A DNA stretch of 63,523 nt, from positions 1 through 63,523 of the forward strand of contig SVBD01000009.1 in the NCBI GenBank assembly GCA_015059045.1, in the 5' to 3' direction. The translations under genes were made by a program, and so were the position numbers. Numbering within the stretch: position 1 is the stretch's first letter; every line of letters begins with the position of its first letter. Under the pieces are notes generated by a model that was given only the letters and a program-made list of their open reading frames with translations, ran no database searches and was not told where the DNA came from. Of this stretch, positions 1 to 8,238 are shown piece by piece. This DNA is from Erysipelotrichaceae bacterium. Lineage in GTDB: Bacteria > Bacillota_I > Bacilli_A > RFN20 > CAG-449.

Positions 1-9
1 TACTAAAAA

Positions 10-39
10 AGCACATCAGATTACATGATCTAATGTGCT
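10..39. terminator. Bidirectional hairpin terminator
   Basis: Arms 10-21 and 28-39 (AGCACATCAGAT / ATCTAATGTGCT, one mismatch) flank a 6-base loop. T-rich sequence follows on the plus side and an A run precedes it, so it can end transcripts from either side, including the Fic gene read on the minus strand. Confidence 0.7.
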
Positions 40-95
40 ATCTTTTTATTTTGTGTCCGTTTTAATCAAACAGGTTCTATTAGTTCGTTTTTGTT

Positions 96-998
96 TTACT
101 TATAATTAATTTTAAAATAATCAAGTGTCTCTTTAATCCTATCCTGACAATGTAGACATGTATCAATTAAATATCTATCATCATTATTCCATTTTTTTAA
201 TCCACGATAATAAAACAATTTAACATCATCGAAAATAATAAATGGAACAATATTATTTTTTAAACACTCTTTTAAAATAATTAATCTTCCTACTCTACCA
301 TTGCCATCTTGAAATGGGTGAATCTTTTCAAACTTAACATGAAAATCTATAATTTCATTTAGTGTATGCTTATCTTTCTTTAAATACTCTTTTAATAGTT
401 TATTTATTTCTTTACCTACTAACATTGGTGGAGTTGTTTCTTCTCCTCCAATAGTATTTGGCCTAGATTTATATTCACCAATATTAAAGTAAGGTAATCT
501 AGCACTTGCGGTATTAAATTTTAAAAGTTTATGTAATTCTTTAATGAATCTTTCGGTTAAAGGATAATTAGCAGAATCAATTACTTTATCAATACACTCA
601 AAATGATTAATAGATTCAATAATATCATCGACATTAATTGTTTTTCTATCCTCATTGACATCTAAACTAATAGTTCTTGTTTCAAATATAAATCTAGTTT
701 CATCATGACTTAATTTTGAACCTTCAATATGATTAGAATTGTAGGTCATAAGAACTTGAAAACAATGATAAATTCCACCTTTAATTCTATTTTTCTTTTC
801 TAAACGTAATTGATCTAATAAATAGTTTTTATCAGTCTTTGCATTTAATCTAGTTGGTTTATTACTATTAGAAGGAATTTTCCATTCCCCTTTTTCTAAA
901 ATCGCACCTTCAATTCTTTTATTAATACAATAGTTTCTAATGCTTCTTTCACTTATATTCCATTTAACACTAGCTTCTTTAATAGATATATATTCCAT
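96..998 (-). CDS. Fic family protein with N-terminal helix-turn-helix
   Basis: 300 residues. The N-terminus (about 5-42) looks like a small MerR/excisionase-type helix-turn-helix. The Fic core carries HPFQDGNGR at about 227-235, the motif that transfers AMP or another nucleotide monophosphate from a nucleotide to a target hydroxyl. SNHIEG at about 88-93 matches the (S/T)xxxE(G/N) inhibitory helix on the N-terminal side of the Fic core, so the enzyme is probably autoinhibited. The start is the ATG at 998, preceded by GGTGAT with 4-base spacing; upstream starts would run into the promoter. The helix-turn-helix plus the inverted repeat over the promoter suggests autoregulation. Target unknown. 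Confidence 0.88.
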   Translation of the reverse strand: MEYISIKEASVKWNISERSIRNYCINKRIEGAILEKGEWKIPSNSNKPTRLNAKTDKNYLLDQLRLEKKNRIKGGIYHCFQVLMTYNSNHIEGSKLSHDETRFIFETRTISLDVNEDRKTINVDDIIESINHFECIDKVIDSANYPLTERFIKELHKLLKFNTASARLPYFNIGEYKSRPNTIGGEETTPPMLVGKEINKLLKEYLKKDKHTLNEIIDFHVKFEKIHPFQDGNGRVGRLIILKECLKNNIVPFIIFDDVKLFYYRGLKKWNNDDRYLIDTCLHCQDRIKETLDYFKINYK

Positions 999-1014
999 TT
1001 TTATCACCATTAAT

Positions 1015-1077
1015 AGTATATATCTAATCGGCAAAAAACGCAAAAGTTATATAAAGTTTTCTAAATTTTGCCGATTA
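1015..1077 (-). promoter_or_regulatory. Fic promoter with 12-bp inverted repeat
   Basis: On the minus strand -35 TTGCGT (1038-1043) and -10 TATACT (1015-1020) are 17 bases apart. A perfect inverted repeat TAATCGGCAAAA (1025-1036) / TTTTGCCGATTA (1066-1077) places one arm inside the spacer and the other upstream of -35. This looks like an operator for two bound dimers or a loop. The predicted leader is only about 10 bases and holds just the ribosome site. Confidence 0.6.
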
Positions 1078-1087
1078 AAATTATTTA

Positions 1088-1207
1088 TCATTTTAAATGC
1101 TCTATCTTATCAAACAATTTAGATAATGGCTCATATATAAATAATAGAGTTAAAAAACTACTTGTAGCCATAACTACTTCCCATCCAATGTTTATCCATT
1201 TCGTCAT
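1088..1207 (-). CDS. 39-residue putative membrane peptide
   Basis: Short reading frame of 39 codons, with a hydrophobic centre (about residues 13-24) and a charged tail ending in IEHLK. A weak GAGAGAT precedes the ATG by about 8-10 bases. It begins 35 bases after the upstream membrane/coiled-coil gene on the same strand and ends just before the Fic operator. The shape (short, one hydrophobic helix, Lys-rich end) loosely recalls holin-like type I toxin peptides, but I see no diagnostic motif. It may also be a chance frame. Confidence 0.4.
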   Translation of the reverse strand: MTKWINIGWEVVMATSSFLTLLFIYEPLSKLFDKIEHLK

Positions 1208-1242
1208 TTTTTACTATCTCTCTAGCAAAGTTTTTATATCTT

Positions 1243-1662
1243 TTATATTCCTTGTGGCAAATAAGATTTAAAATCATTTATTAATTCAATTTTTTCATCA
1301 CCAACATTGCATATATTTTTAAAATTAAACGATGAAAGAATATTATTAAGTTCTTTTATTCTTGCTTTATTACACGAAATTATTTTTTTTAATTCATCTA
1401 TATTTTCTCTATGAAAAATACGCGAACCCCTTAATTTTCTATTTAAATCACTTTTTATACTTTCTAAATATTGTTTTTCTCTTTTTAATTTGTTGTATTC
1501 ATCAAGTTTTTTGTTTATTTTTTTTTCTTCTTCGCTCCAATATAAATTATTTTTTGGTGTGAAAATAAAACTTCTAATTATAATATTGGCATTTGATTTT
1601 TGAATAACTAAAAAAATAATTATGATACCAAATAAAATAATCGAGCCAAAAAACCACCACAT
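1243..1662 (-). CDS. Small membrane-anchored coiled-coil protein
   Basis: 139 residues, not recognised. Residues 3-20 form one strongly hydrophobic N-terminal helix. Residues about 44-110 are rich in Lys, Glu and Leu in a heptad-like pattern (predicted coiled coil), followed by a short C-terminal tail. The start has AAAGGAAA about 6 bases upstream. It lies upstream of the 39-residue frame and the Fic gene on the same strand, but the Fic gene has its own promoter. Function unknown. Confidence 0.65.
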   Translation of the reverse strand: MWWFFGSIILFGIIIIFLVIQKSNANIIIRSFIFTPKNNLYWSEEEKKINKKLDEYNKLKREKQYLESIKSDLNRKLRGSRIFHRENIDELKKIISCNKARIKELNNILSSFNFKNICNVGDEKIELINDFKSYLPQGI

Positions 1663-1794
1663 ATTATTTCCTTTCTAAAAAACTTCCTACTAAAATAGAA
1701 ATTTATTTATATTATAATATATCACCAAGAAATATCAAAATAATAATATATAAATCCTAATCGTTAACGAAACACTTTAAAAAATTTATCTTTA

Positions 1795-1838
1795 AATAAA
1801 CCCCCATTCATTGTAACAATTAGTCCAACAAATGGGGG
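1795..1838 (-). terminator. Terminator of tRNA-Leu(GAG)
   Basis: Arms CCCCCATT (1801-1808) and AATGGGGG (1831-1838) form an 8-bp stem; on the minus strand TTTATTT follows. It sits just downstream of tRNA-Leu. Confidence 0.75.
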
Positions 1839-1853
1839 TAATCTCATATATAA

Positions 1854-1938
1854 TGGTGCAGCCTATGAGACTTGAACTCACACGGGAATTCCCATACGCC
1901 CCTCAAACGTACGCGTCTACCAGTTCCGCCAAGGCTGC
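1854..1938 (-). tRNA. tRNA-Leu (anticodon GAG)
   Basis: 85 nt including encoded CCA. Acceptor arms GCAGCCT/AGGCTGC, a long variable arm typical of class II tRNA, and anticodon loop TTGAGGG giving GAG, which reads CTC and CTT. Confidence 0.95.
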
Positions 1939-1948
1939 ATGCTTACTT

Positions 1949-1977
1949 ATTATAAATAAGCATACTAAAAAATACAA
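1949..1977 (-). promoter_or_regulatory. tRNA-Leu promoter
   Basis: -35 TTGTAT (1972-1977), 17-base spacer, -10 TATAAT (1949-1954) on the minus strand, about 11 bases before the mature tRNA 5' end. Confidence 0.65.
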
Positions 1978-2002
1978 TAATTAAATTTTTAGTAAAAATA
2001 AC

Positions 2003-2401
2003 TTATTTAACTTCTATTTTTCTACAAGGAATTTCTTCTCTTTCTAATGCTCTTAACATAACTTCTGCACTAGAAATATTTGTAGCTAATGGAATATTAG
2101 TTACATCACATAATCTCATTAAAGCAGATACATCTGGCTCATGAGGTTGAGCGGTTAATGGATCTCTTAAGAAGATAACTAAATCTAATTCACTATTAGC
2201 GATCATAGATCCAATTTGTTGATCTCCACCTAGTGGACCTGATTTCATTCTATTAATTTTAATACCAGTTTCACCCATTACCATGGTACCGGTTGTTCCT
2301 GTCGCGTAAATCTCATGTTTTGCTAGTACATCTTTAAATTGTACAGCTAGGTTAATCATTTTTTGTTTCTTTTTATCATGTGCAATTAATGCAATTCTCA
2401 T
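2003..2401 (-). CDS. mgsA: Methylglyoxal synthase
   Basis: 132 residues, the usual length. Converts dihydroxyacetone phosphate to methylglyoxal plus phosphate, a cytosolic bypass when sugar phosphates build up. Visible are the N-terminal [10 protein letters not shown], the phosphate-binding GTTGT (35-39), GPLGGDQQ with the catalytic Asp at 60, and a conserved His near 87. The start at 2401 is chosen because GAGGTG lies 6-8 bases upstream; an upstream in-frame GTG overlaps that site. It lies beside genes that are not obviously co-functional, though pgi and fba in this window feed the same pathway. Confidence 0.95.
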   Translation of the reverse strand: MRIALIAHDKKKQKMINLAVQFKDVLAKHEIYATGTTGTMVMGETGIKINRMKSGPLGGDQQIGSMIANSELDLVIFLRDPLTAQPHEPDVSALMRLCDVTNIPLATNISSAEVMLRALEREEIPCRKIEVK

Positions 2402-2449
2402 AAAAATCACCTCAACTTTTATTTTAAATCTTAATTTTATAAATTACAA

Positions 2450-2484
2450 GATAGTAAAAATAAAACCTAGCTATAAGCTAGGTT
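2450..2484 (-). terminator. Terminator after the M3 peptidase gene
   Basis: Stem AACCTAGCT / AGCTAGGTT (2464-2472, 2476-2484), 3-base loop, then TTTATTTTTA on the minus strand. Confidence 0.85.
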
Positions 2485-2489
2485 AAATT

Positions 2490-4187
2490 CTAATACTTAG
2501 AAATATCAATTGATTTAAGATATTTATTTAAAGGTTTAACAATTTTCTTAACTGTTCCATCAACAAATGGATTATTTAATTTAGCCTTTTCTAGTAATTT
2601 AGTAAATGGATATTTACCACCTAATTTACAAAGTCTAACATACTTATTCCATGCTCTTTGATGATTCTTTTCATTCTCTACAAAGAATTGGAAAGCGACA
2701 ACTTGAGCTAAAGTATAATCGATGTAATAGAAAGGAGAACCAAAGATATGAGATTGTCTCATCCAATATCCTCCATTATCCAAGAATTCTGATTCGTCAT
2801 ATTTTCTATGAGGTAGATATTTCTTTTCAATCTCTCTCCATTTAGCGCATCTTTCTTTATGAGTTACTTCTGGATTTTCATAAACAAAGTGTTGGAATTC
2901 ATCAATTGCTACTCCATAAGGAATAAATGTAATTGCATCTACTAAATGAGCGTATCTATATTTCTCTTCATTTTCTCCAAAGAATAATTTCATCCACGGA
3001 TAAGTTAAGAATTCCATACTCATAGAATGGATTTCACAAGCCTCTAAAGTTGGCATACGATAATCTGGACATTTAATGTTTCTAGATAAATAACCTTGGA
3101 AAGCATGACCTACTTCATGAGTTAAAACATCAACATCTCCACTTGTGCCATTAAAGTTTGCAAAGATAAATGGTGCTTTATATTTAGGGAAGGATGTCAT
3201 ATATCCTCCTCCTGCTTTACCTGCACGAGCTTCTAAATCTAATAATTCATACTTTCTCATAAATGTGAAGAATTCATCTGTTTCTTTAGATAATTCTTTA
3301 TACATTTTAGATGCTTGTTCAACTAAGAATTCTTTATTACCATTAGGTGTAGCATTACCAGAACTAAACATTAAATTATAATCATATGATTGAGGATTTC
3401 TAATCTTTAAACGTTTAGCTTGTTCTTTAAATAATTTATTAGTTAATGGAACTAAATCATTATAGATTTGCTTTCTATAATTCTCGACCATATATTGATC
3501 ATAATCAGTTCTACCTAAACTCTTATAACCAAGTTCAATAAAATTTTTATAACCTAATTTATGAGCCATTTGAGTTCTAATCTTAACCATCTTGTCATAG
3601 ATTTCACCAATCTCTTCATTATGTTCATTAAAGAAATTACTAGATGCTAAAGATGCTTTTCTTCTTACATCTCGATCTAAACTTTGAGCGTATTTACCTA
3701 GTTGAGATAAATTTAATACTTCGCCATTAAATTCAATTTTTGCAGAAGCAACAATTTTAGTATATTCACTACTTAACTTATTCAATTCTTGTAATTCTGG
3801 AACGATTTTTTCATCAAAGCATTCTAGAGATACTTGATACATATTAAATAAATGTGTTCCCCATTTTTCTTCTAATTCTTTTCTGAACTTACTATTAACT
3901 AAAGCTTTAGAGAAAGCGTTAGTAAATACACCAAGTAATGGTCCTACTTCATCAAGAGTTTGTTTATTCTTAATATTTTCTTCATTTGTAGTATCTTGAG
4001 TATATCTAACATGAGCGATACTAAAGTTAGTATTTAAGTCTTCTCCATATTTAAAATACTTAACTAAAATTTGATCTTGTTCTTCAAATGAAGTTGCATT
4101 TTGGAATGCATTCATCATTTCTGTAAAATCTTTTTGGATTTTATTTAAATCTACTTTTTTAAATTTAAATTCTGAAAATTTCTTCAT
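2490..4187 (-). CDS. M3 family oligoendopeptidase (PepF-like)
   Basis: 565 residues. Cytosolic zinc metallopeptidase that cleaves short peptides. The HEVGH zinc motif sits near residue 357 in a DVLTHEVGHAFQ context, and the third ligand region EACEIHSMSMEF follows about 30 residues later, as in M3 enzymes. Length matches the M3B/PepF-like branch of Firmicutes (about 560-600). GGAGG lies 9 bases before the ATG. It is a single gene with its own terminator. No signal peptide. Substrate range cannot be read from the sequence. Confidence 0.93.
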   Translation of the reverse strand: MKKFSEFKFKKVDLNKIQKDFTEMMNAFQNATSFEEQDQILVKYFKYGEDLNTNFSIAHVRYTQDTTNEENIKNKQTLDEVGPLLGVFTNAFSKALVNSKFRKELEEKWGTHLFNMYQVSLECFDEKIVPELQELNKLSSEYTKIVASAKIEFNGEVLNLSQLGKYAQSLDRDVRRKASLASSNFFNEHNEEIGEIYDKMVKIRTQMAHKLGYKNFIELGYKSLGRTDYDQYMVENYRKQIYNDLVPLTNKLFKEQAKRLKIRNPQSYDYNLMFSSGNATPNGNKEFLVEQASKMYKELSKETDEFFTFMRKYELLDLEARAGKAGGGYMTSFPKYKAPFIFANFNGTSGDVDVLTHEVGHAFQGYLSRNIKCPDYRMPTLEACEIHSMSMEFLTYPWMKLFFGENEEKYRYAHLVDAITFIPYGVAIDEFQHFVYENPEVTHKERCAKWREIEKKYLPHRKYDESEFLDNGGYWMRQSHIFGSPFYYIDYTLAQVVAFQFFVENEKNHQRAWNKYVRLCKLGGKYPFTKLLEKAKLNNPFVDGTVKKIVKPLNKYLKSIDISKY

Positions 4188-4242
4188 TAATATTATCCTC
4201 CTTAAATTAAAAATATAGTTTATTATATAACATTATTATTAA

Positions 4243-4280
4243 ATAAAAAATAAAAACCTATTCAATAGGCTGAATAGGTT
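4243..4280 (-). terminator. Terminator overlapping the end of the 4258-4782 gene
   Basis: Arms AACCTATTCA (4255-4264) and TGAATAGGTT (4271-4280), then TTTTTATTTTTTATTT on the minus strand. The stem includes the last codons and the stop of the gene. Confidence 0.85.
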
Positions 4281-4782
4281 TAATCTTAAATAATTTTGAA
4301 ATAGGACGATATGGTTTAAATTTTACCCAATAGTTATACGCCATAATTAGATTGTTTTGAGATATAATTACATGGCGATGTCTCTTTTCAATATCTTCAA
4401 TTGATTTCTTAATTGTTAAAATTCTCTTATTATCGAAATTTAATCTTTCAACTATCTCTAATAAAGTAGAAACAATTTCAGCAATTTGCTTACCGACTGA
4501 CTTTCTTTCAAAAGTTGAGAAGGAATCAAAATTAGGTTTGTTTTTTAAATTAAACTCCTCGACTATTTGTTCTGGAAGTTCAACATCCAAAGAAGCAAGT
4601 TCCTTTGCTAAGACTCCAGATACATCATACTTTTGAGCAAGGATGATATTAATGCCCATCTTATTTCTTTTGATTTTCTTATGACAGAATAAAAGAACGC
4701 ATGATACAGCGATTAAAGATAATAACCATAATGCTAATAATGAACCTAAGCAAATTAAAACAATCAATAATTCTTTTGGCAT
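4258..4782 (-). CDS. Membrane-anchored hypothetical protein
   Basis: 174 residues, not recognised with certainty. A hydrophobic segment at about 4-33 anchors the protein; the rest is soluble and largely helical. The C-terminal part (YNYWVKFKPYRPISKLF) faintly resembles the end of LemA-type proteins, but the LemA core sequence is absent, so this is only a hint. GAGGAG stands 7 bases before the ATG. It is a monocistronic unit closed by a strong terminator, divergent from the S1/pgi pair. Confidence 0.75.
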   Translation of the reverse strand: MPKELLIVLICLGSLLALWLLSLIAVSCVLLFCHKKIKRNKMGINIILAQKYDVSGVLAKELASLDVELPEQIVEEFNLKNKPNFDSFSTFERKSVGKQIAEIVSTLLEIVERLNFDNKRILTIKKSIEDIEKRHRHVIISQNNLIMAYNYWVKFKPYRPISKLFKIKPIQPIE

Positions 4783-4943
4783 AATAACTCCTCTTGCTAA
4801 TATATATTACATTTCGTAATATAAAAATTCAATTATTTAGAATGAATAGATTAATTTTTATGAAAAGAACTTTTTTTCTAGTATTAGAATTAACAAGTGA
4901 TTAAAATAAATAATGGAATATAAAGAAAGATAGGTGAGAAGAT

Positions 4944-5330
4944 ATGGAATATAAAGTTGGTGATATCGTTTTAGGTACTGTTAATGGCATTCAACCTTAT
5001 GGTGCTTTTATCAAGCTTGATAACAACGAACAAGGCTTAATTCATATCTCAGAACTATCAAGTTACTTTGTAAAAGATGTTGAACAGTATGTAAAACTTG
5101 GTCAACAAATTAAAATCAAAGTAATTGAAGTATTAGAAGATAAGAATCTTTATCGTTTCTCTTTAAAACAAGTAGAAACTAGATTCAGACAAAACATCCG
5201 TACAAATAAGCCTATCTATAATAAAAAGAAGAAAAATAAAGTTCCAGTAGACAAACAAGATTTCACACCTCTAGAAGAAAATCTAGATAAGTGGATTGAA
5301 ATTGAATTAAGTAGAATTAGGAGTGAATAA
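4944..5330 (+). CDS. S1 RNA-binding domain protein (GSP13/YugI-like)
   Basis: 128 residues. Residues 3-75 form one S1 OB-fold ([34 protein letters not shown]), as in general stress protein 13 and other small ribosome-associated S1 proteins. The tail is basic then acidic. It likely binds RNA or ribosomes in the cytosol. AGGTGAG precedes the ATG. The stop is 2 bases before pgi, whose ribosome site lies inside this gene, so the two are co-transcribed. Confidence 0.85.
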   Translation: MEYKVGDIVLGTVNGIQPYGAFIKLDNNEQGLIHISELSSYFVKDVEQYVKLGQQIKIKVIEVLEDKNLYRFSLKQVETRFRQNIRTNKPIYNKKKKNKVPVDKQDFTPLEENLDKWIEIELSRIRSE

Positions 5331-5332
5331 AT

Positions 5333-6616
5333 ATGATTAAAGTTAATTTAGCAAACACTGTAGAAAAAATACCTTTAGAAGCTTACATCCAAGATGTTAA
5401 AACAATTGATGCAATGATCAAAAATAAAACTGGTCTAGGTAATGACTTCTTAGGTTGGACAACTTGGCCAAAGGATTACGATAAAGAAGAATTTGCTCGC
5501 ATCCAAAAAGCCGCTGAAGAAATTAAAGCAAATTACGATGTATTAGTCGTTGCAGGAATCGGTGGATCTTACTTAGGTGCTAGATGTGCCATTGAAGCAT
5601 TAAATGGTTTATTCCCAAACAACAAAACAGAAATTATCTATATTGGTAATACTCTATCAAGTAATTATGTACACCAAGTATTAAATTACTTAAAAGATAA
5701 GAACTTTGCAATTAATGTAATTTCAAAATCAGGTACAACAACAGAAACATCAGTAGCATTTAGATTATTAAAAGAATTATTAATCTCTAAAGTAGGCGAA
5801 GAAAAAGCTTATAAAGCAATTTATGCAACAACTGATAAAGCTCGTGGCGCTTTAAAAACAGAAGCAAATCAAAATGGTTATCAAACATTCATCATCCCTG
5901 ATGATATCGGTGGTAGATATAGCGTATTAACTGCAGTAGGATTACTTCCAATTGCGGTAGCAGGATGTAATATCGAAGAAATGATGAGAGGGGCTAAAGA
6001 TGCGATGGTAGAATTTGATAATAATGATGTATTATCAAATCCATGCTATCAATATGCTGTTAGTAGACACTACTTATCTAATGTCAATAAAACAGTAGAA
6101 ATGTTTATTACATATGAACCTCATTTCACTCAACTTGGTGAATGGTTCAAACAATTATTCGGTGAAAGCGAAGGTAAAGAAGGCAAAGGATTACTTCCAA
6201 CATCTGCAACTTTCTCTACTGACTTACATTCACTAGGACAATTCATTCAAGAAGGTACACCACTTCTATTTGAAACAATCTTTGTAGTTGATACACCAAA
6301 TCACGATGTAACAATTAACGCTGATCAAAATGACTTAGATGGTTTAAATTACTTAGCAGGTAAAAAACTATCTTATGTCAACCAAAAAGCATTTGAAGGA
6401 ACTTTATCCGCTCACGTAGAAGAAGGTAAAATTCCAAATATCGTATTAAGTTTACCAAAGATGGATGAATATAACTTAGGTTATCTATTCTTCTTCTTTA
6501 TGAAAGCTTGTGCTATGAGTGCTTATCTATTAAATATCAACCCATTTAATCAACCTGGAGTTGAAGTTTATAAGAAAAGAATGTTCAAATTACTTGGTAA
6601 ACCAGGTGTAAAATAA
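5333..6616 (+). CDS. pgi: Glucose-6-phosphate isomerase
   Basis: 427 residues, the length of the shorter Bacillus-type enzyme. Interconverts glucose 6-phosphate and fructose 6-phosphate. Sugar-phosphate motifs are GIGGSYLGA (75-83), SKSGTTTE (131-138), GGRYSVLT (about 194-201) and the Glu-bearing [14 protein letters not shown] (about 270-283). GGAG lies 9 bases before the ATG, inside the S1 gene. It ends well before the tRNA cluster promoter. Works with fba (12.2-13.1 kb) and mgsA (2.0-2.4 kb) in triose/hexose metabolism. Confidence 0.97.
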   Translation: MIKVNLANTVEKIPLEAYIQDVKTIDAMIKNKTGLGNDFLGWTTWPKDYDKEEFARIQKAAEEIKANYDVLVVAGIGGSYLGARCAIEALNGLFPNNKTEIIYIGNTLSSNYVHQVLNYLKDKNFAINVISKSGTTTETSVAFRLLKELLISKVGEEKAYKAIYATTDKARGALKTEANQNGYQTFIIPDDIGGRYSVLTAVGLLPIAVAGCNIEEMMRGAKDAMVEFDNNDVLSNPCYQYAVSRHYLSNVNKTVEMFITYEPHFTQLGEWFKQLFGESEGKEGKGLLPTSATFSTDLHSLGQFIQEGTPLLFETIFVVDTPNHDVTINADQNDLDGLNYLAGKKLSYVNQKAFEGTLSAHVEEGKIPNIVLSLPKMDEYNLGYLFFFFMKACAMSAYLLNINPFNQPGVEVYKKRMFKLLGKPGVK

Positions 6617-6676
6617 TTAAATTTATTAACTAGGCGAAAAAAATTACAATGTTTTCATATTTTTTTAAAAAAATAA

Positions 6677-6705
6677 TTGATTTATTTTTCTTAAATTGAT
6701 ATATT
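6677..6705 (+). promoter_or_regulatory. Promoter of the five-tRNA operon
   Basis: TTGATT (6677-6682), 17-base spacer, TATATT (6700-6705), about 34 bases before tRNA-Val. A 7-bp inverted pair CTAGGCG (6630-6636) / CGCCTAG (6725-6731) brackets it; its meaning is unclear. Confidence 0.6.
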
Positions 6706-6738
6706 ATTAAAGCGTTGTAAAAAACGCCTAGCGAAAAT

Positions 6739-6814
6739 GGAAGTTTAGCTCAGCTGGGAGAGCGCTACCCTTACAAGGTAGATGTCGTGGGTTCGAGCCC
6801 CTCAACTTCCACCA
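6739..6814 (+). tRNA. tRNA-Val (anticodon TAC)
   Basis: Acceptor GGAAGTT/AACTTCC, loop CTTACAA, encoded CCA. First gene of a five-tRNA operon; gaps to the next tRNAs are only 1-7 bases. Confidence 0.96.
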
Positions 6815-6815
6815 T

Positions 6816-6901
6816 GGGAGAATAGCGAAGCGGCCAAACGCAGCTGACTGTAAATCAGTTCCTCTTCAGGTTCGGTGGTTCAAATCCGCCTTCTCCCACC
6901 A
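6816..6901 (+). tRNA. tRNA-Tyr (anticodon GTA)
   Basis: Acceptor GGGAGAA/TTCTCCC, loop CTGTAAA, long variable arm, encoded CCA. Confidence 0.96.
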
Positions 6902-6906
6902 TCTCT

Positions 6907-6982
6907 TGGGGTATAGCCAAGCGGTAAGGCACTAGACTTTGACTCTAGCATTTCGCTGGTCCGAATCCAGCTACCCCAGCCA
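6907..6982 (+). tRNA. tRNA-Gln (anticodon TTG)
   Basis: Acceptor TGGGGTA/TACCCCA, loop CTTTGAC, discriminator G, encoded CCA. Confidence 0.95.
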
Positions 6983-6984
6983 AT

Positions 6985-7060
6985 GATTCACTAGCTCAGA
7001 CGGTAGAGCACTTGACTTTTAATCAAGGGGTCTGGAGTTCGAATCTCCAGTGAATCACCA
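6985..7060 (+). tRNA. tRNA-Lys (anticodon TTT)
   Basis: Acceptor GATTCAC/GTGAATC, loop CTTTTAA, encoded CCA. Confidence 0.95.
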
Positions 7061-7067
7061 GTCTTAT

Positions 7068-7156
7068 GCCCGGATGGCGGAATAGGTAGACGCACAAGAC
7101 TTAAAATCTTGCGACCTTTGCGGGTCGTGCCAGTTCGATTCTGGTTCTGGGCACCA
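7068..7156 (+). tRNA. tRNA-Leu (anticodon TAA)
   Basis: Acceptor GCCCGGA/TCTGGGC (one G-T pair), loop CTTAAAA, long variable arm, encoded CCA. Last gene of the operon. Confidence 0.96.
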
Positions 7157-7164
7157 ATTAGTTA

Positions 7165-7204
7165 ATTAAAGATGATTACTATACCTAATCATCTTTTTTT
7201 ATTT
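7165..7204 (+). repeat. Copy 1 of a 40-bp direct repeat; tRNA operon terminator
   Basis: Stem AAAGATGATTA (7168-7178) / TAATCATCTTT (7186-7196) followed by a T tract: an intrinsic terminator 8 bases after tRNA-Leu. The whole 40 bases recur without a mismatch at 8141-8180, on the far side of the KilA-N gene, so the two copies bracket that gene like attachment or duplication ends. Confidence 0.9.
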
Positions 7205-7211
7205 ATATTAA

Positions 7212-7241
7212 GTTGACTTAAAGTCGACATTTTATTACTAT
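7212..7241 (+). promoter_or_regulatory. KilA-N gene promoter with imperfect palindrome
   Basis: TTGACT (7213-7218), 17-base spacer, TACTAT (7236-7241). An imperfect palindrome GTTGACTTAAAGTCGAC (7212-7228) covers the -35 box and part of the spacer, as an operator would. Confidence 0.55.
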
Positions 7242-7259
7242 TTAATTGAGGTAATGAAC

Positions 7260-8078
7260 ATGAAAAACATAATAATAAAAGATAAAAATATTTCTATTAC
7301 AGGTACAACAGATGATGACTATATCAGCTTGACTGATATAGCTAGAATTAAAAATTCAAAAGAACCCAAAGATGTTGTCAAAAACTGGTTAAGATTGAGA
7401 TCAACACTTGAATTTATAGGATTATGGGAGCAATTTAACAATCCACATTTTAACCGGGTCGAATTCGACCCCCTATTATTTGAAAGTGGGCGTAATTCAT
7501 TTACTATGTCTCCAACTAGATGGGTTAGAGATTTTAATGCTATTGGAATACGAACTAAACCAACAAAAAATGGAGGTACTTTTGCACATAAAGATATTGC
7601 ACTAGAATTTGCATCTTGGATATCTCCTGAAATTAAACTATATATTATTAAAGAGTTCCAAAGGCTTAAATTGCAAGAATCAGAGCAGCTTGAATGGCAT
7701 GGTAAAAGATTATTGACTAAATTGAACTATTTAATTCATACCGATGCAGTAAAAAACAATCTAATTCCAATTAATCTAGATGAAGAACAAATAAATTATA
7801 TCTATGCTAGTGAAGCGGATATGCTAAATGTCGCATTATTTGGAATCAAAGCAAAAGATTGGAAAAATCAAAACGCGGATAAAGAAGGTAATATTAGAGA
7901 TTATGCTTCAACAATTGAACTAGCAATATTATCTAATATCGAATATCATAACTCCTTACTAATAAAAAATAATATACCTCAAAAAGAAAGATTAATAATA
8001 TTAAATAAAGAAGCAAATAGTCAAAAACAATTATTTAACAATAATAATATTAAAAAGATAAAAAGAATTAACAAATAA
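7260..8078 (+). CDS. KilA-N domain protein
   Basis: 272 residues. KilA-N DNA-binding fold at about 20-137: YISLTDIA near the start, then GRNSFTMSPTRWVRDFNAIG and a conserved FASWISPEIKLYIIKEFQRLK end. Such proteins are common in phages and mobile elements as antirepressors or regulators. The second half (140-272) is a helical domain of the kind often paired with KilA-N. The ATG at 7260 is preferred because GAGG (7248-7251) is 8 bases away; the ATG at 7254 is too close. It is alone between two 40-bp repeats, suggesting acquisition next to the tRNA operon. Target unknown. Confidence 0.9.
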   Translation: MKNIIIKDKNISITGTTDDDYISLTDIARIKNSKEPKDVVKNWLRLRSTLEFIGLWEQFNNPHFNRVEFDPLLFESGRNSFTMSPTRWVRDFNAIGIRTKPTKNGGTFAHKDIALEFASWISPEIKLYIIKEFQRLKLQESEQLEWHGKRLLTKLNYLIHTDAVKNNLIPINLDEEQINYIYASEADMLNVALFGIKAKDWKNQNADKEGNIRDYASTIELAILSNIEYHNSLLIKNNIPQKERLIILNKEANSQKQLFNNNNIKKIKRINK

Positions 8079-8140
8079 ATAATTTAAATTATAATGAACT
8101 TAAAAATAAATAATTTTTTAAATGAATAGAAGTTAATTTG

Positions 8141-8180
8141 ATTAAAGATGATTACTATACCTAATCATCTTTTTTTATTT
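8141..8180 (+). repeat. Copy 2 of the 40-bp direct repeat; terminator of the KilA-N gene
   Basis: Identical to 7165-7204, including stem and T tract. It now serves as the KilA-N terminator. The flanks are also related: both copies follow GTTAATT within a few bases. Confidence 0.9.
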
Positions 8181-8238
8181 TTTTATTGTTTTTATCTAAA
8201 TAAAATATTTATAATTTTATCAAAAGGAGAATAAATTT

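Noticed and set aside
1021-1043. Longer Fic reading frame starting at 1043
   Set aside because: It would run through the -10, the spacer and part of the operator. The ATG at 998 has a ribosome site at the right distance.
1801-1838. Repeat unit of a CRISPR or transposon end
   Set aside because: It is a single hairpin with T tail after tRNA-Leu, a terminator.
4258-4782. A second LemA protein
   Set aside because: Only the C-terminal hint matches; the NxVxxxWxxIDxxLxxRxxLIP core is absent.
4944-4946. TGA as tryptophan (Mollicutes code)
   Set aside because: TGG codes Trp in conserved positions and frames do not run through TGA, so the standard code applies.
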